64,000 nucleotides of DNA, taken from the NCBI GenBank assembly GCA_029465975.1, contig CM055748.1, forward strand, positions 6,627,825-6,691,824, written 5' to 3'. The DNA is from Dallia pectoralis. Taxonomy: Eukaryota; Chordata; Actinopteri; Esociformes; Umbridae. Below the pieces are notes generated by a model that was given only the letters and a program-made list of their open reading frames with translations, was not told the DNA's origin and searched no databases. The position numbers were made by a program, and so were the translations under genes. Positions 38,401 through 51,338 of this stretch are shown here, piece by piece; the stretch's first letter is position 1; every line of letters starts with the position of its first letter.

Positions 38401-41044
38401 TTTTTTTTTTTATTTAACATTTATTTGTATGTTGAATTTTTTTGGGTTTTGATTTCAGGACCAAAAAAGTGCCTATTTCAAAGGGGTTTGATGATTTTCT
38501 ATAGACACCGTATGTGTTTTCTACCCTCTAAACTACGTTTTTACATAGAACTGCATTAGGAAAACAGTGATCTGAAACACAAGAATTGCTCATTCAACAG
38601 TCTCGTAATAGAGAGACCTAAGTAGCAGTTATCGTATCTGTTGCTCGATTGAATCACTGAACTGCCAAGAAAGTCTATCCTTTGGACAAAACAGTTAAGC
38701 CTTGTTGCTGCGGATGAGAGGGCATGATAAAAATGGTGGTTCACATGTATACAGAATGTCATCGGGTTACCGTGGCAATGCGGTTGGATATAGCTCAAAG
38801 TGCGTCATTATATTGTTAAAGGGAATAATTAGGTTGTCAATAGATCAGTTACACGGTCAGATGATCCATTGAAATTTTAACCAGAGAGAAGACCTCAGAC
38901 CAGAAGTGAAACCCAGTTCTGCTGGTAGCATATCTTGCCTACAGAAATCAGTGGTGTTTACATTTATTAGGGACGACTAGCATGCGAGCCTCGTCGTCTG
39001 TGCAACATATTGTGCTGTTAGCTGAATGCACTGAATGTCAGTTTAACTAAAAAATAAATAAGAATAATTTATTGCGTTTTAAGCAGTTGGTATTTACTGC
39101 TGCAGATAAGGGTATGTATCGGCGTGTGTCAAACCCAATCAATCAATCAATCAAATGCATTTTAAGACCCCTTTAAACCCCGGACAAGACTTAACAAGAT
39201 GAACATCACTGCACCCACTTTACCAAGTACACAGGTTCAAAACACTGGTTCAGTGGGGATATACTTGGATAACATACACATTGCTGTTTACTCAAGATTA
39301 ATACACCCAGAGTACTTCGCTATGCATTTTCCTGGGTAAATATTTAGCAATTGTAATTACAAATGAAAGCTTCTCTGGGCGGTTATATTCTAATCTGTCC
39401 TGGCATGTTATAAAGGTTGTACTGTACATTTGATTTTTATCTTTATTTCCATGTGTCAATAAAACAAAAAACATCCATCATTCTATTTAGCTTGCTAACT
39501 AGACTGATTTAGTATACACTGGTGTACACTGTCTACTGGAAGACGCCCAAGTAAATGTGCACCAAAGTAATACATCTTGAAGGATCCCGAAAGGCAGTTC
39601 TTGACCATGTTTTTTTCCGCTCACTCAATGGAAATGCCACTATTCATCTAAATGTTAATTGCTCAACTGTGAGTCAGTTGAATCAGTTCATTTGAACTAC
39701 TACAATATTGATTGATATGACGTAATGATTAAGGTGTGGGTTCCTTGCTTGAACTACTCTATTCCTTAAGTTATAGCTTCTCGTTCGTCCCCCGAGCGCA
39801 GTTTCCACCCTGCGATGCCTGTAAAGAGTTTTTCCATCTCCTAAAAAGAAAAGTATTCTGTAAGCGATCGTTGCTACAATCGAAAGCCATCAACATCACA
39901 GATGATGAACAATTACAGGCATATCTTTTTTTTAATATATATATTTTTTATTTATATATATATTATTTTTGGTCGCCATGCTTATGCTTTATTTGAGAGA
40001 CAAAGCAAGTGGTGACGATAGAGGAGAGTGTGCTGCAAAGGGCACAGGCCGGAATCGAAAGGGGGCGTAGTAACTATTAAACAACTGTCAATGACAACGC
40101 TTACAGATGATGTTATAGTTTTTATTTATGGAGACATTCATAAGTGTGAGTCATGATATTTACTTTCAGTAGACATTTCCCAAACATGACGGGATTATTA
40201 GGTCAACGTGTTCATTTACTGGGTTAACTCAGATCTGGGGATGCCTTGGCTTAACCTAAAGTGCAGTGTACATTATAACCCAGGTGTAGTACACGCCCAA
40301 TGTTCACCAATACAGGTTTCTTTAAACCTCTGCGTTTATACGATATTGTTTTCGCTTCGCTACAATGATAATTACTATGCGTCGATTTTAACTCTTAAAT
40401 ATTTCCGATTCAACCACCATCTTTTTTGGTGAAATATACTGACCACAATGATTGTCATTGGACTTTTAACTTTAATTGCAACTTAGGTGTACGTCTAATT
40501 AAATGTAGCCAAAGCTGCGAGAAAGAATTAGGATAAAACAAATGTTTAGCACGCACTACATTAATTCTGTCTGCCGTGGGGCCATAAGATCTTGTCCACA
40601 TCACAATGACTATCTTTATTTATTACGTGTGAACAAAAGGAGTGAACTAGATTGTAGTCATTTGTATGACAGAGCTAAAATTCTGACCACATGGGACTGA
40701 GTACGGAGCAGCTGCTTCCCCACAGAATGAACTCACAGACCCAATCTACAGAAGCAGCTATTTAGTATTACCAGCGCAGCCGACCGCATAGCATCATGAC
40801 ACCATTACGTCTGGAGAAAGAGACTCAGAGCTCGTTTGACAAAACCATTATTTTATCTGCCAAAAAACAAGACCCCAAGTCATCTTCCGTGCACCGCGGT
40901 CGTCTCTTTTATGAGCCTGAGTCGAACACGCGTCTGTACTTCCCTGTAAACAACGGCACTTTTATTCAGCGACCGCATCTCTGTATCGATCCCTTTGTCT
41001 GAGTCAGTTGGAAATGAGCGTGCCGTTGTGTCCTGTTTAGACAC

Positions 41045-41081
<37 letters not shown>

Positions 41082-41758
41082 GTCATAGACACGTCCGCGC
41101 AAACACACGCGCTATACACGACAGACACAGATGCTGAGCATGCTTTTGAATGCCAGCAGATGGAGGAATGTGTGTGTGTGTGTGTGATGGGTTACACTGA
41201 CAGTGCCAGCAGCCTTTATTGATTGCTCGCATAATATTGCCATTTAGTGGAGTACCACGATCCGATGACACGCGATTGGCCAGGTGTTGAAGAGGAACGA
41301 GGAACAACTGACGGACAGAGAGCGAATGAGGTCAAGACCCTGTGTGGCTGTACCCCGCTGAAGTCCGAGGGTTAGGGACTAGGGGTTAGGGGTTAGGGCC
41401 TGTGTATTTCTGACTCACTTACCCTAAACAGATATTGCAGAGAGCCAATCATGACAGACACTCTCGAAAACATTAAGGCTGCAGCCCAGACTTTCAGAAA
41501 CAAACACCCGGCACATTGACACGCCATTAGCCTCGGGATGTGCCGGATTGATGGGGTCAGTCAGCCAAGAAACCTAGGTTAATAGACACTGATCAACCTA
41601 GAAATAGAAGGGGAGGGAATCGGATGGGGGGGAGTGAAAGAGAGAAGAGAGAGAGATCGGAGGTAGGAAAGAGAGTGACGAGAGAGGAAAAAACAGGGAG
41701 AAGGAATAAGAGAGAGCTAGGGAGATGAGAAATGTAAAGACAGAAATGTGGTCTGCAC
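38401..41758. other. Unannotated sequence
   Basis: No gene recognised. It holds an (AATC)n patch at 39137-39153, belonging to a common fish repeat motif, a CA tract at 41041-41077, TTAGGG-like repeats at 41367-41399, and a GA-rich tract at 41586-41730. Confidence 0.45.
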
Positions 41759-42246
41759 GTATAGATCTGTTACATGCATAGATCTGTCACATGCATAGAT
41801 CTGTCACATGCATAGATCTGTCACATGCATATATCTGTCACATGCATAGATCTGTCACATGCATATATCTGTCACATGCATAGATCTGTCACATGCATAG
41901 ATCTGTCACATGCATAGATCTGTCACATGCATAGATCTGTCACATGCATAGATCTGTCACATGCATAGATCTGTCACATGCATAGATCTGTCACATGCAT
42001 AGATCTGTCACATGCATAGATCTGTCACATGCATAGATCTGTCACATGCATAGATATGTCACATGCATAGATCTGTTACATGCATAGATCTGTCACATGC
42101 ATAGATCTGTCACATGCATAGATCTGTCACATGCATAGATCTGTCACATGCATATATCTGTCGCATGCATAGATCTGTCACATACATATATCTGTTGCAT
42201 GCATAGATCTGTTACATGCATAGATCTGTCACATGCATAGATCTGT
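41759..42246 (+). repeat. 17-bp minisatellite, about 28 copies
   Basis: The unit CACATGCATAGATCTGT contains the palindromes ATGCAT and AGATCT. A few copies have ATATATCTG, GTCGC or GTTAC variants, mostly near the edges. Confidence 0.97.
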
Positions 42247-44020
42247 TTCCTACTGTATCTGCTGACAGAATTCACCCCGACACTCGCATGTTGCTAATGG
42301 ACTGCTCATTGTAGCGAAGAATCACCACAGGATTTATTCCAATTTGGTGTTGAGTCGGTGGGTGCCGGGTGGAGGTTTCTGGGGCGGTTCTTCCTACTGG
42401 TGTCTGTGTGTCTTGTGACCTGCGGGAACTGCATCAGCCGCCATCTAGCCACATTTACTGGCACAGCTGACTAGTTGATAGGATTTTGGCTTGAGGAGAG
42501 AGAGTGAAATGGACAGAAAGCCATTGCATTTACGCCATTGCCCAAAATAGAGCCGTACAGTTGAGAGCCCTGTTTCCCACAATATTCGCTGACAGAATGC
42601 GCTCCTTTGCTTCTCTCATTTTGTTAATGGAATTTTTTTGGGGTAAAGTACTAATGCTCTGTGCCTTATCTACCACTGTGACTTTTGCTGTGAAATTGGA
42701 TCTGGGTCGGTGTTGATATCAGTGTTTTCCTCTGCCAAAGGGAGACAGTACAAACTGAGAAGCATCTGAACACAACGATAATCTAGACACAATGATTTTT
42801 TCCCAGTGCTACAGACAGCAGATTTGTTCGTGGACTAATCATTTTTATTGGCACTGTTCGACTGTTCCATGTACGAGATAAGTAAGAGAACAAAAACACA
42901 TAGACTTGGTACGTATAGCCTTTAGAGACCGAGATACTGTCTTAAAACTACACATAAATTACTAACATGTTTCGCATTCACTAAATATAAAATACTTTTA
43001 CTCGACCTTGCTGATACTCGACAATGTTTGAAATAAAAGTTAATGTTCATTAAAGTTTTAACCTGCTAGGACTGCCGTGACATACGTTTTTGATCTACTT
43101 TAGATTGTACTTTAAATTAATCTGGTCACCAAAGATTTATGAAAAAATATTTACATTAATTCTAGCGATGCATGTTGATTTTAACTTATTGGGGGACTTC
43201 TCTGTTTGTTTCCGATTCACTTTGTGAACTATGTAACAGTCAAGTAAATGATGTGTGGGGTATGTAATTGAGGACGTCCACTGCTTTTTTTTATTCCTAG
43301 TGGTAGAGAGAAAAGGGAGAACTAGAGAAATAATCTGCACCAGACAACAACTAAATGTTTAGATTCTGAAGCTTGCTTGAAACAGTTGAGTTTACAGTTG
43401 AGTTTAAATAAAAAATTTCATAATTGCTTTTTTAAATAATGTAAATAAGGCTTGCCGGGCCACTTATTCACTGGACCCCTCCTGGACCCCACCTGTCTCA
43501 GCCCCCGGATGTTACACTGATATATTATTGTGCAGGAGGCGTAGGGAACTAGGGTGTCTAACTTTGCCTTGTGCCTTGTTTCGTTCACACTAAGGAGGAC
43601 AAGTACCAATAGACTACAGACCACTTTTAATCCGCCTAACTCAAACTGCTTCTGATTGTCCCTGTTTAGACGGTTCATGCCTCTGACCTGGAGGTTATTA
43701 AAATGCAGTTAGATTTAAATGCAATGGTTGTTTATAAAAGAAACAAAGGCTACGAACCGCAAGTATACAACTTTACTTGTCAAAATATTCTGCGCTACAT
43801 ATTGACTTACCAATTAGATCCAAACATAGATACCTCAACAAACACTCACCTACGTGAATCTGTGACTTTGAAATAATGAGAAGCAAAGTGCAACATAACC
43901 CAGTGAATTGAATAGGACAAGTGATTAGCTAACTCCCACCTGGTGTGCACAATGAAAACAAGCCAACCGAAACTACCCTGTGCACCCCACTATAACCCCT
44001 GCAGTTGGAACCTAGTGTCC
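42247..44020. other. Unannotated sequence
   Basis: No gene seen. Two stretches (about 42257-42300 and 42585-42630) share GCTGACAGAAT and GTTAATGGA-like blocks and may be an old duplication. Confidence 0.45.
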
Positions 44021-44360
44021 ACCACAGCCTCTGTGTATAAACTTGTTGATGCATGCTCTGTCTGTCGGAATTCATGCTGGGTGTTTGTAAAAGCACTTTG
44101 TGCCCGCTGTTATTATAAAAAGGGCTTTATAAAACACATTTGATTGCTTTTGATTGAACAAGAATTCCAGAGATTGGCTCAGATCTGGTCCATCACTCGT
44201 GACAGCCGCTGTGTTTAAACTTGTTGATGCATGCTCTGTTGGGTTTCATGCTGGGTGTTTGTAAAAGCATTTTGTGACAGCTGTCAAGTAAAGGCTTTAT
44301 GAAATACATTTGATTGCTTTTGATTGAACAGGTTTCCACAGATTGGCTCAGATCTGGCTG
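44021..44360 (+). repeat. Direct tandem duplication of about 170 bases
   Basis: Copy 1 spans about 44021-44190 and copy 2 about 44200-44360. Both contain AAACTTGTTGATGCATGCTC, CATGCTGGGTGTTTGTAAAA, ACATTTGATTGCTTTTGATT and GATTGGCTCAGATCTGG in the same order. The GGGCTTTATAAAACACATTT segment matches a dispersed fish repeat I recall. Confidence 0.88.
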
Positions 44361-45873
44361 GAACATGGCCCAATTTTCGATCAGATAAAAGTTATTAAAT
44401 CTTCCTGCTATCGTACTGTTTAAGCTCATTTCAGAGCTGCAGTGTTAATCCTATCACCAATGCCCAATTCCTGCTAATCCAGATTGTGAAAACGCATCTT
44501 TGTTCGTATGCGTGTATGTACAGATGTGTGTGAGTTTTACACTTGAATAACTGGACAGTGTTTTGGTGATTTGAGTTATACAATTTGTTTCAATCCACAC
44601 CGTGCCTGTAAATATGATGAATGCCAAGAAATACGAAAAATTATTTTTACAAAGTCAAGTCGAGCTTGACTTGACCATAGAATTATGATTGCTGTCTCTG
44701 TGAGACGTACATTTCAGAAGGAAAGACAATTAAATATCTGTTGTTCTATCTTGTGGTTAATTGAACATCTTAATTAACCTTACTAGCTTTGGTACGTTCC
44801 TTTGGATGTCAGTGTCAACGAAATGAATGTAATGTAAATGCAACGCCGATGAATCGATTTACATAAAATATTAGAGAAATTTCATTGGAAAATTGAATGG
44901 ACTACGTGGAAACCTAAAGACCAAAGAAAAAACTGCAAATCAAATTAAAAGTTTGGCCACTCTCCTAGTCAAGTGCAAATATCTTTGTACTTCAAAATTG
45001 TATCAAGTTGAAAGTATCGTCTCCCCGGATAGGAATGTCTGCTTAATGACCTAATTATGAATTTCTAAACAAAATGGTATTACAATTGGCCTGTTTTCAC
45101 TGCACAGCTCATTAGAACAATTCTCAACATGCTTGTACATTATTACATACCACAACGTCGTTGGACTAGGTGAAGATATCAATGAAAAGTGAAAGGGAAG
45201 TGCAGAACTGTGAACTGTTATAACGACGTGGAGAAAAGAATATACTGTATGTATGTAAAGGTTAAACTCTTTCAGCTTCCGCGGGAAGTACATTCTCTGC
45301 TGTGCTTTCTTTGTGAGGGAGGTGATGTTCATCATTACCATATGCAATATACCATATGCGTTATTTTACACAGTCTACAATGTGAACTCCTCTTCTTGTT
45401 TTTCAGAAATGCTCACCCATCGTTGTTGCTCGTCTGACCTTTTCATTTTCCAGCACAATAAATGCAGGCACTTCTGGCTTAGCTGCCCAGGAGATATTTA
45501 CCAACCTCAACCACCGCCTATATATAGTGTGCCTTCTGAAAAATAGATAGTGATGCAAAATAGCATGCAGTACCAATTACCAATTGCAAGATGTAATAAC
45601 AAAAACATTATTTAATTATTTAACATACTGTACACAGCATGCCTCTGCAAATTTATTACAAACCATCTCAAATGATAGCTCAACTGACACTTATGGTGAT
45701 CGAGAGGCACGTGAAATGACCATCCTTTTTAGTTTTTAGTTTGACGGCAGGCATTTCTACCTGCTCTAGGTATTTTGAATAATATTTTGTGGCACATTGT
45801 ATTTAGTTAAAATAGTTATTTGCCATATAATATATTAATATTTTTCAATAGATAATATAAATTAGTGTGTAAT
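44361..45873. other. Unannotated sequence
   Basis: AT-rich, with no gene or tandem repeat recognised. Confidence 0.5.
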
Positions 45874-46118
45874 TGTTAACTCCATCGTTAGGCAGGACAC
45901 AGGTGTAGAAGTAGGTGAAAAGCAGTACTTTAATATCAACCAAAGCAACACTACATAGTACACTAAACACTAGCTCACACCTAACAATGACTGACGAGGG
46001 CTGGAACAGAAGGACCAAACTAAATACACAGTTACATGAGTTATATGAAGGAACAAGACACAGGTGAGGGGACACCCAGGTGTACATAGTGGACCTACAG
46101 ACGCAAGGAAACATGACA
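45874..46118 (-). mobile_element. Solo LTR, 245 bp
   Basis: On the minus strand it starts TGTCATGTTTCCTTGCG and ends GGAGTTAACA, with TG...CA ends. The flanks GTAAT and GTAAG are a near-perfect 5-base target duplication. The content is LTR-like, with a T-rich middle and CACCTGTGTC-type blocks. Confidence 0.7.
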
Positions 46119-46844
46119 GTAAGAAAGAGTACCCATCATTATTTATATTATAGGTTACAGGTAAAGTTGCTAACCTGTCCTAGCTTATTGTCACAGGGAG
46201 GGGTCGAGTAAACACAGAAACGAGCAACGTCCAATCGATAACGTTTCCAGGCAAAACATTTTGATTGACTTGTGCTTTTTTCGTGTTTACCTGTGTAATC
46301 AGACGTTGTGGTTAAAGTTCTTCAGTATGGCTACAGAGGCTAGTGACAGCTATGTGCGCTGTATCCTTTGTTTAACACCTTAAAACAGCCACTTTTTCAT
46401 TGACATTCAACCGAATGAGCCCACTTTAGACAGAGGAAGTGAAAAAATGTGTTTCTTTTAAAAGACATTGATGGAAATTTGATGATGAGTCCGTGTGCAC
46501 ATTGAATCACCAGCAGCGTGATGTGAGAAAATCTACGATAAATCATAATTACCTCTCGCTCTTCTCCTTAACATCATCCTGCATCTAAAGTATGCAGCTT
46601 TTTTAATCCATTCATTCAAAATGTAGGATTATTTCAAAGATTGGGGGAAGATGCTCCATTTCCAATGTGTTTCTGGTTAGTTCAGTTCATTTGTGTCCTC
46701 ATTATCTATTGCACATTCAGCAGCAACTCTTCCTGGGGTCAGCATAAACAATCAAACGCATATGACTGAATATTAAACAGCTGGAAAAACAACATCCTAG
46801 TAATTATACTAAATGACCAATTCAAAATACTGTACATTACATTA
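46119..46844. other. Unannotated sequence
   Basis: No gene seen. Confidence 0.5.
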
Positions 46845-46920
46845 ATGTATAGTGCCGTCATAAAGTATTTAGACCAATTCATATTCCTCGTATTGCGGTT
46901 TTCACCTGTATCAAAACCCC
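46845..46920 (+). mobile_element. Tc1-like terminal repeat remnant
   Basis: TATAGTGCCGTCATAAAGTA followed by TTTAGACCA resembles the terminal repeat of fish Tc1-like elements (pattern GTGCCTTCAGAAAGTATTCA). No transposase follows. Confidence 0.45.
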
Positions 46921-48719
46921 TGTCAGCAAACCCCTGTCAGAAAACCCCTCCCCCAAACAATAAAAAGCACCATTCTGCGCTAACTTGCCAAGGTCTTTCT
47001 AAATACTAGTGGTGGCGTCTTCTTCCGTTAGTCTAAATCCTTGGGAAAAGTAGTACCTCACTTGGTCCTCTGCAAACTACTGTGAAAAACAAACGCTGAA
47101 CGGAAAACATAAACAAACGTCCTCAAAATGCAATTGCGCACAACAAGCGACTTCCACAACCTACAGACACAGCTACATGCATGAAACAGTCACCTAAATA
47201 GTACATAACATATAACAATCGGAAGCAAAGCGGTGACATTTCCCAGTGACCTAAAATACAAACGTGCTAATCCCTAATAAACCCCTAGCTGCTATGTATT
47301 ATCAAAACGGCTAGCCACCCAAACGGAACCAGCCCTGTGTAAAATTCAGGAACTTTTCCTTACTTTGCACATATACTGCGTCCTGCAGTTATAAGACAAA
47401 CTAGTCAAAACAGGATAGTTTTGCTCCAGAGTTATAGTCTCTGGATTGTCGGACTAGATGACAGACTAGAATGCGCGCACGCACCCTCTTTGTTGATGCC
47501 AGCTGTTATTGGAGTTAGCCTAAGTTAAGAGACAACTTATACAAGCGATGGGTATTTGATTATTGAAGACATACCCAACTCAGGCTATCCTGAAATTAGC
47601 TAGCTTCAGGTAAACTTAAAAAGCCAATATGAACCTTTAAAAAAACAACGTTCATCCTGCCTGTGTGGTGTTCCCTGCCGTGCTGTGGTATTTACAAGCA
47701 AACGGCCAAATGTGCACTCTCAAGATGTTTACTTAACGTCAATGCTCCCATGGATTAAACGAAGCTAGTTAGAACATGCTACAGACATTCTGTACAGTGC
47801 AGATTTTACCTTGTTTATTCCGGAGTTGCCAAAAAACGAAACGATTACGTGGCATTAGAAATGACTTTCATCATGCATGTGCGAGACGTTGTGTGCCTTG
47901 CTGTAATAATTAGCGAGCACAAAACGGATTCCTCTTACACAGTCTTTGTCTAGCAGAGATGCCTCCGATGCACAAGGTGTTTGTTTAGCAATTAACAAGG
48001 CGCAAATCAACAGAATCAACCCACTTTTGCCGGCCGCTTTAGTTGGATGCCGTTTACAATTGATATGTAGGTAAACCATTGGACCAGAAGTTCCCATATT
48101 TCAAAATCAGCTTTGTCAAATTCCGCTGTTAGAATAGCATTCTGTGTACAATCACCTTTGGTATAATCCGCGTCAAACGTCTATGTTGACTATCAGCATG
48201 TAAAAAAAGATGAATCCTCAGTGACTTGATGAGACGTCATCGTGATGCTCTAGGAAGCAGTCTCAAATCTGTCATCCGAGGATCTTTGATTTGCAGATGT
48301 TATGATTTCTTGCCATCAAAGGAGCTCTACTCACCTAGCCGACATCAGGTAAACGCTAATGATCGCCTACATTGACACGTTGTTATGAAGCGTTGCTTCT
48401 TCTTCCTTTGTTCATCTTTATTAAGATTTGGTTCAATGTTAGGTTCAAGGCTTAAAATAGTGATTTAATATTAACTATCTTAATTTCATTGAATTTCTAT
48501 ATAAAAAAGTTATTTCCGCAATTCTTAAGCTCTCTGTTTCTAAGCACAGTAACTTTCAAGGAGAGTGGTTGTTAAATACGTCTTAACGGAACATGGAAAT
48601 CAAGGAGAATATGTCTTAACAGAACATGGAAACCAGAGAGTTTCCAGGGTAGATAGTTAATTTAAAATATATATTAGTTCTGAATGGTAATAGCAAGATA
48701 GAAAATTATGTTTAGCAAA
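46921..48719. other. Unannotated sequence
   Basis: No gene or clear repeat recognised. Confidence 0.5.
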
Positions 48720-49190
48720 TGTGTGGAGCTTAGAGCGAGCGGACTGCAAGAACGGTCAAGGCCGTGAACAGTAGCAATTACATTTTTAAATGGATAAAAT
48801 AATATAGTGTTTAATGACCCAAGGGCCACAATTACATTGCCCTTATTACCAACAATGATTTCTCAGTGTTCCTAAAAGCACACAAGGCTCAATATAAATG
48901 GCATTGCCCGCACAGGCACATACATGTAGCTACAGCAAACACGCAACTACCATCACAACAACAAACACGGCGAAGACCCGGGGTAATTGGCGAACATACA
49001 CACACAGGGGAAGGAGTTAATTGGAAACAGGTGTGAGCATAAGACAATAGAGCGCTCATGGGAAACAGGATAATGTCAGCTAGCAGATCGGTGATGCCGA
49101 GACAGGAAATTGAGATGCCCCCCGCAAGTAGGGAGTCGCAGGTCGGCGAAGAACCCCCGGGTTATTGGTAATAGTAGCTTTCTAAGACTT
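48720..49190 (-). mobile_element. Possible LTR remnant
   Basis: The minus strand has LTR texture, including CACACCTGTTTCCAATTAAC, a pyrimidine-rich block, and a closing GTTCACGGCCTTGACCGTTC. Neither ends nor target duplication could be fixed. Confidence 0.35.
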
Positions 49191-50103
49191 TTTTCCAGCC
49201 ATGTTCAGCAGGGGTAAAAAACTTGAAAGGAAATTCTCAATAAGGAGATTACAAGCCGTTTCCCTGAAGCTTGAGCCGGTGTAACCCTTGTGAGTTTTTA
49301 GCATTACGGTTGATAGTCAGTTAGCATCCCTTTTCTCCTGGCTCTAAGCGTACGGTAGTGACGCGCCTACCTGGGTTATGGAAATGACCTGTCAATGTGT
49401 ATTAGGCATGCTGCGTAGACAGAGTCACATTCCTGCTCCTCGTTTGTATGCACTGCCGTTATCTGAACTTGTAGCGTCGCTTCCTGTTTCTGTTTGAAGT
49501 CTGGCTACTGTTCGAATTGTATTTACTGAAGGAAATTCAAAAGCGCTGTCTTGGCTGTCGAGTTGATGAACACGCAACGAGATTTTGTGAGTTCTTTGAA
49601 GTGACCACTTTAATGTAATTAAAGGGTTGCACCAAGTTAGGCGAGGAATTTCGGGGGATGTATTGTGATTTCAGGCATGAAGGTCGATCAGTGAGAAAAG
49701 GCAGCCAGGAAGTGAAAGTGTATCAGTTGTGCTAAAAGGTGATCCGGCGTTTTATGGTTTGAGAACATTGTCAAGAACTGGAACATGTGGCAGCTCCGTG
49801 AAAAGGAACGAAAATGTGCAAAATCAAGAAGGGAAGACGAGTACTTTCACTCTGGAAATGCAAAGAAAAAAAGCAACAGTGATTGAAGGCACATTTGCTA
49901 GAAATGCAAAGTGATGCCCAAAGCAATAGAATGAATCATGTAAGGCAGACTGAAGTAACTGCTAGGTGAGTAGACCTACTTTCAGAACCGGTGCCAGTTT
50001 TGTAAAATATATCAGATGACAAAGGAAACCTTGATAGTAAATCAAATTGGTATTCAATAACACCAAGTTCTACATTTAAATGTGGTTATAAAAATGTTGG
50101 AGA
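49191..50103. other. Unannotated sequence, possibly 5' part of the adjacent LINE copy
   Basis: No gene seen. Its right end runs into the LINE pseudogene without a visible boundary. Confidence 0.35.
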
Positions 50104-51240
50104 TTGCTCATTCCGTCCTTCGCAGACGCTGCATCTACACGAGGCACATGCCGCAAACTGTCGCTCATCTTTAGTCCTGCTAGCAAATTCATCACCTTAT
50201 GGTCACAGTCATGCCGTCCTCCCTATAAATCAGGTCGAACTGTAAACCATAACTGCCTACGTCCCCTTCCTGTCCTAAACACCGGCTCCATGAATAGCGC
50301 AGCCCCTCTGCTCTATGAACTAATACCGGACAATAAGCTGGACTCTATTTTTCCTGACTGAAACGTGGCAAACACCTGGATATTTTTTCATATTAAATCA
50401 AGCCACTCCCAGTGGTTTTAGTTACCTGTCCCGCCCCCGCCCAACTGGTCGTGGTGGTGGCCTTGTCGTACTCTAAAAATCCCACTGTGAAATGACGTCA
50501 TCTTATTTGAATATATTTCCTGTGAATCAACAAACTCCCTCACTGTCATTCCCATTTATACTGACTCATTCCTCTCTGACTTTCTCACCGCAGAATTACT
50601 CATACTATTGCTGTATCGCTCTACTCCTGCTTGGCGACTGGATTGCTCACCTTGACTCACCTCAACTCAGAACTTACCTCTGATTTCATCACTGTCCTGG
50701 ACTATTGTCTGCTCCGTCGGCCTTGCTGTTACCCGCGTAAATCCCTCTCTGTTCCCCCTGTCTGACCACAGGGATATCAATTTAGCTTTTTCCGCCAACA
50801 CGCCACACGACTCTGACATGGGGATAATCTCATTCCGGGTTACATCAAAGCCGTCCAACTATCAGACTCCTCGGCTCTCCTGATTGACTTATTTCTCCCT
50901 CTCCTCTCTGGCCCCACTAAAATCTACACATGTTTCTATCACCTCGTCATCTCCCTGGTTTACAGCACTTCGCACCCTGAACCAAGTTGGTCGTCGTCAT
51001 AAACGCCTAACGAGAAAATCAGGGCTTGCTGTTCACACTGAGACCTACAGACTTCACCTATCAGTATACAGAGATGCCCTCAGTACTACCAGGTCCTCGT
51101 ACATCTCAAAAATTATCAATTGCTCCGATATGAACTCCCGCACTGTGTTCTCTACTGTTAGCACATTATTTCAGCCCTGCAACGACTCATTATTGAGCCC
51201 CTCCACCAAAGCCTTTTCCCGAAACTACATCCCTTTTATG
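50104..51240 (+). pseudogene. L2/Rex1-type LINE endonuclease and linker pseudogene
   Basis: Broken frames spell an apurinic-type endonuclease domain in the order seen in fish CR1/L2-group elements: NHNCLRPLPVLNT, APLLYELIPDNKLDSIFP with a near-complete ETWxxP motif, SFEYISCEST-like, a GDW-type remnant of the GDFN motif, and FPLSDHRDI in place of LSDH. A 121-codon frame at 50884-51249 then gives the linker before the reverse transcriptase (SSPWFTALRTL, RRHKRLTRKSGLAVHTETYR, RSSYISKIINCSD, TVSTLFQP). Multiple stops and shifts make it inactive. The reverse transcriptase itself is absent, so the copy is truncated at its 3' end. Confidence 0.87.
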
Positions 51241-51338
51241 AATGAATGAATATGAATGAATATGAATGAATATGAATGAATATGAATGAATATGAATGAA
51301 TATGAATGAATATGAATGAATGAATGAATGTCAGCCTG
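51237..51338 (+). repeat. 10-bp tandem repeat
   Basis: Repeats of AATATGAATG with GAAT edges, directly at the 3' break of the LINE copy. Confidence 0.93.

Noticed and set aside
41367..41399. Interstitial telomere block
   Set aside because: Only about four degenerate TTAGGG-like units occur, too few and too impure to support a fusion point.
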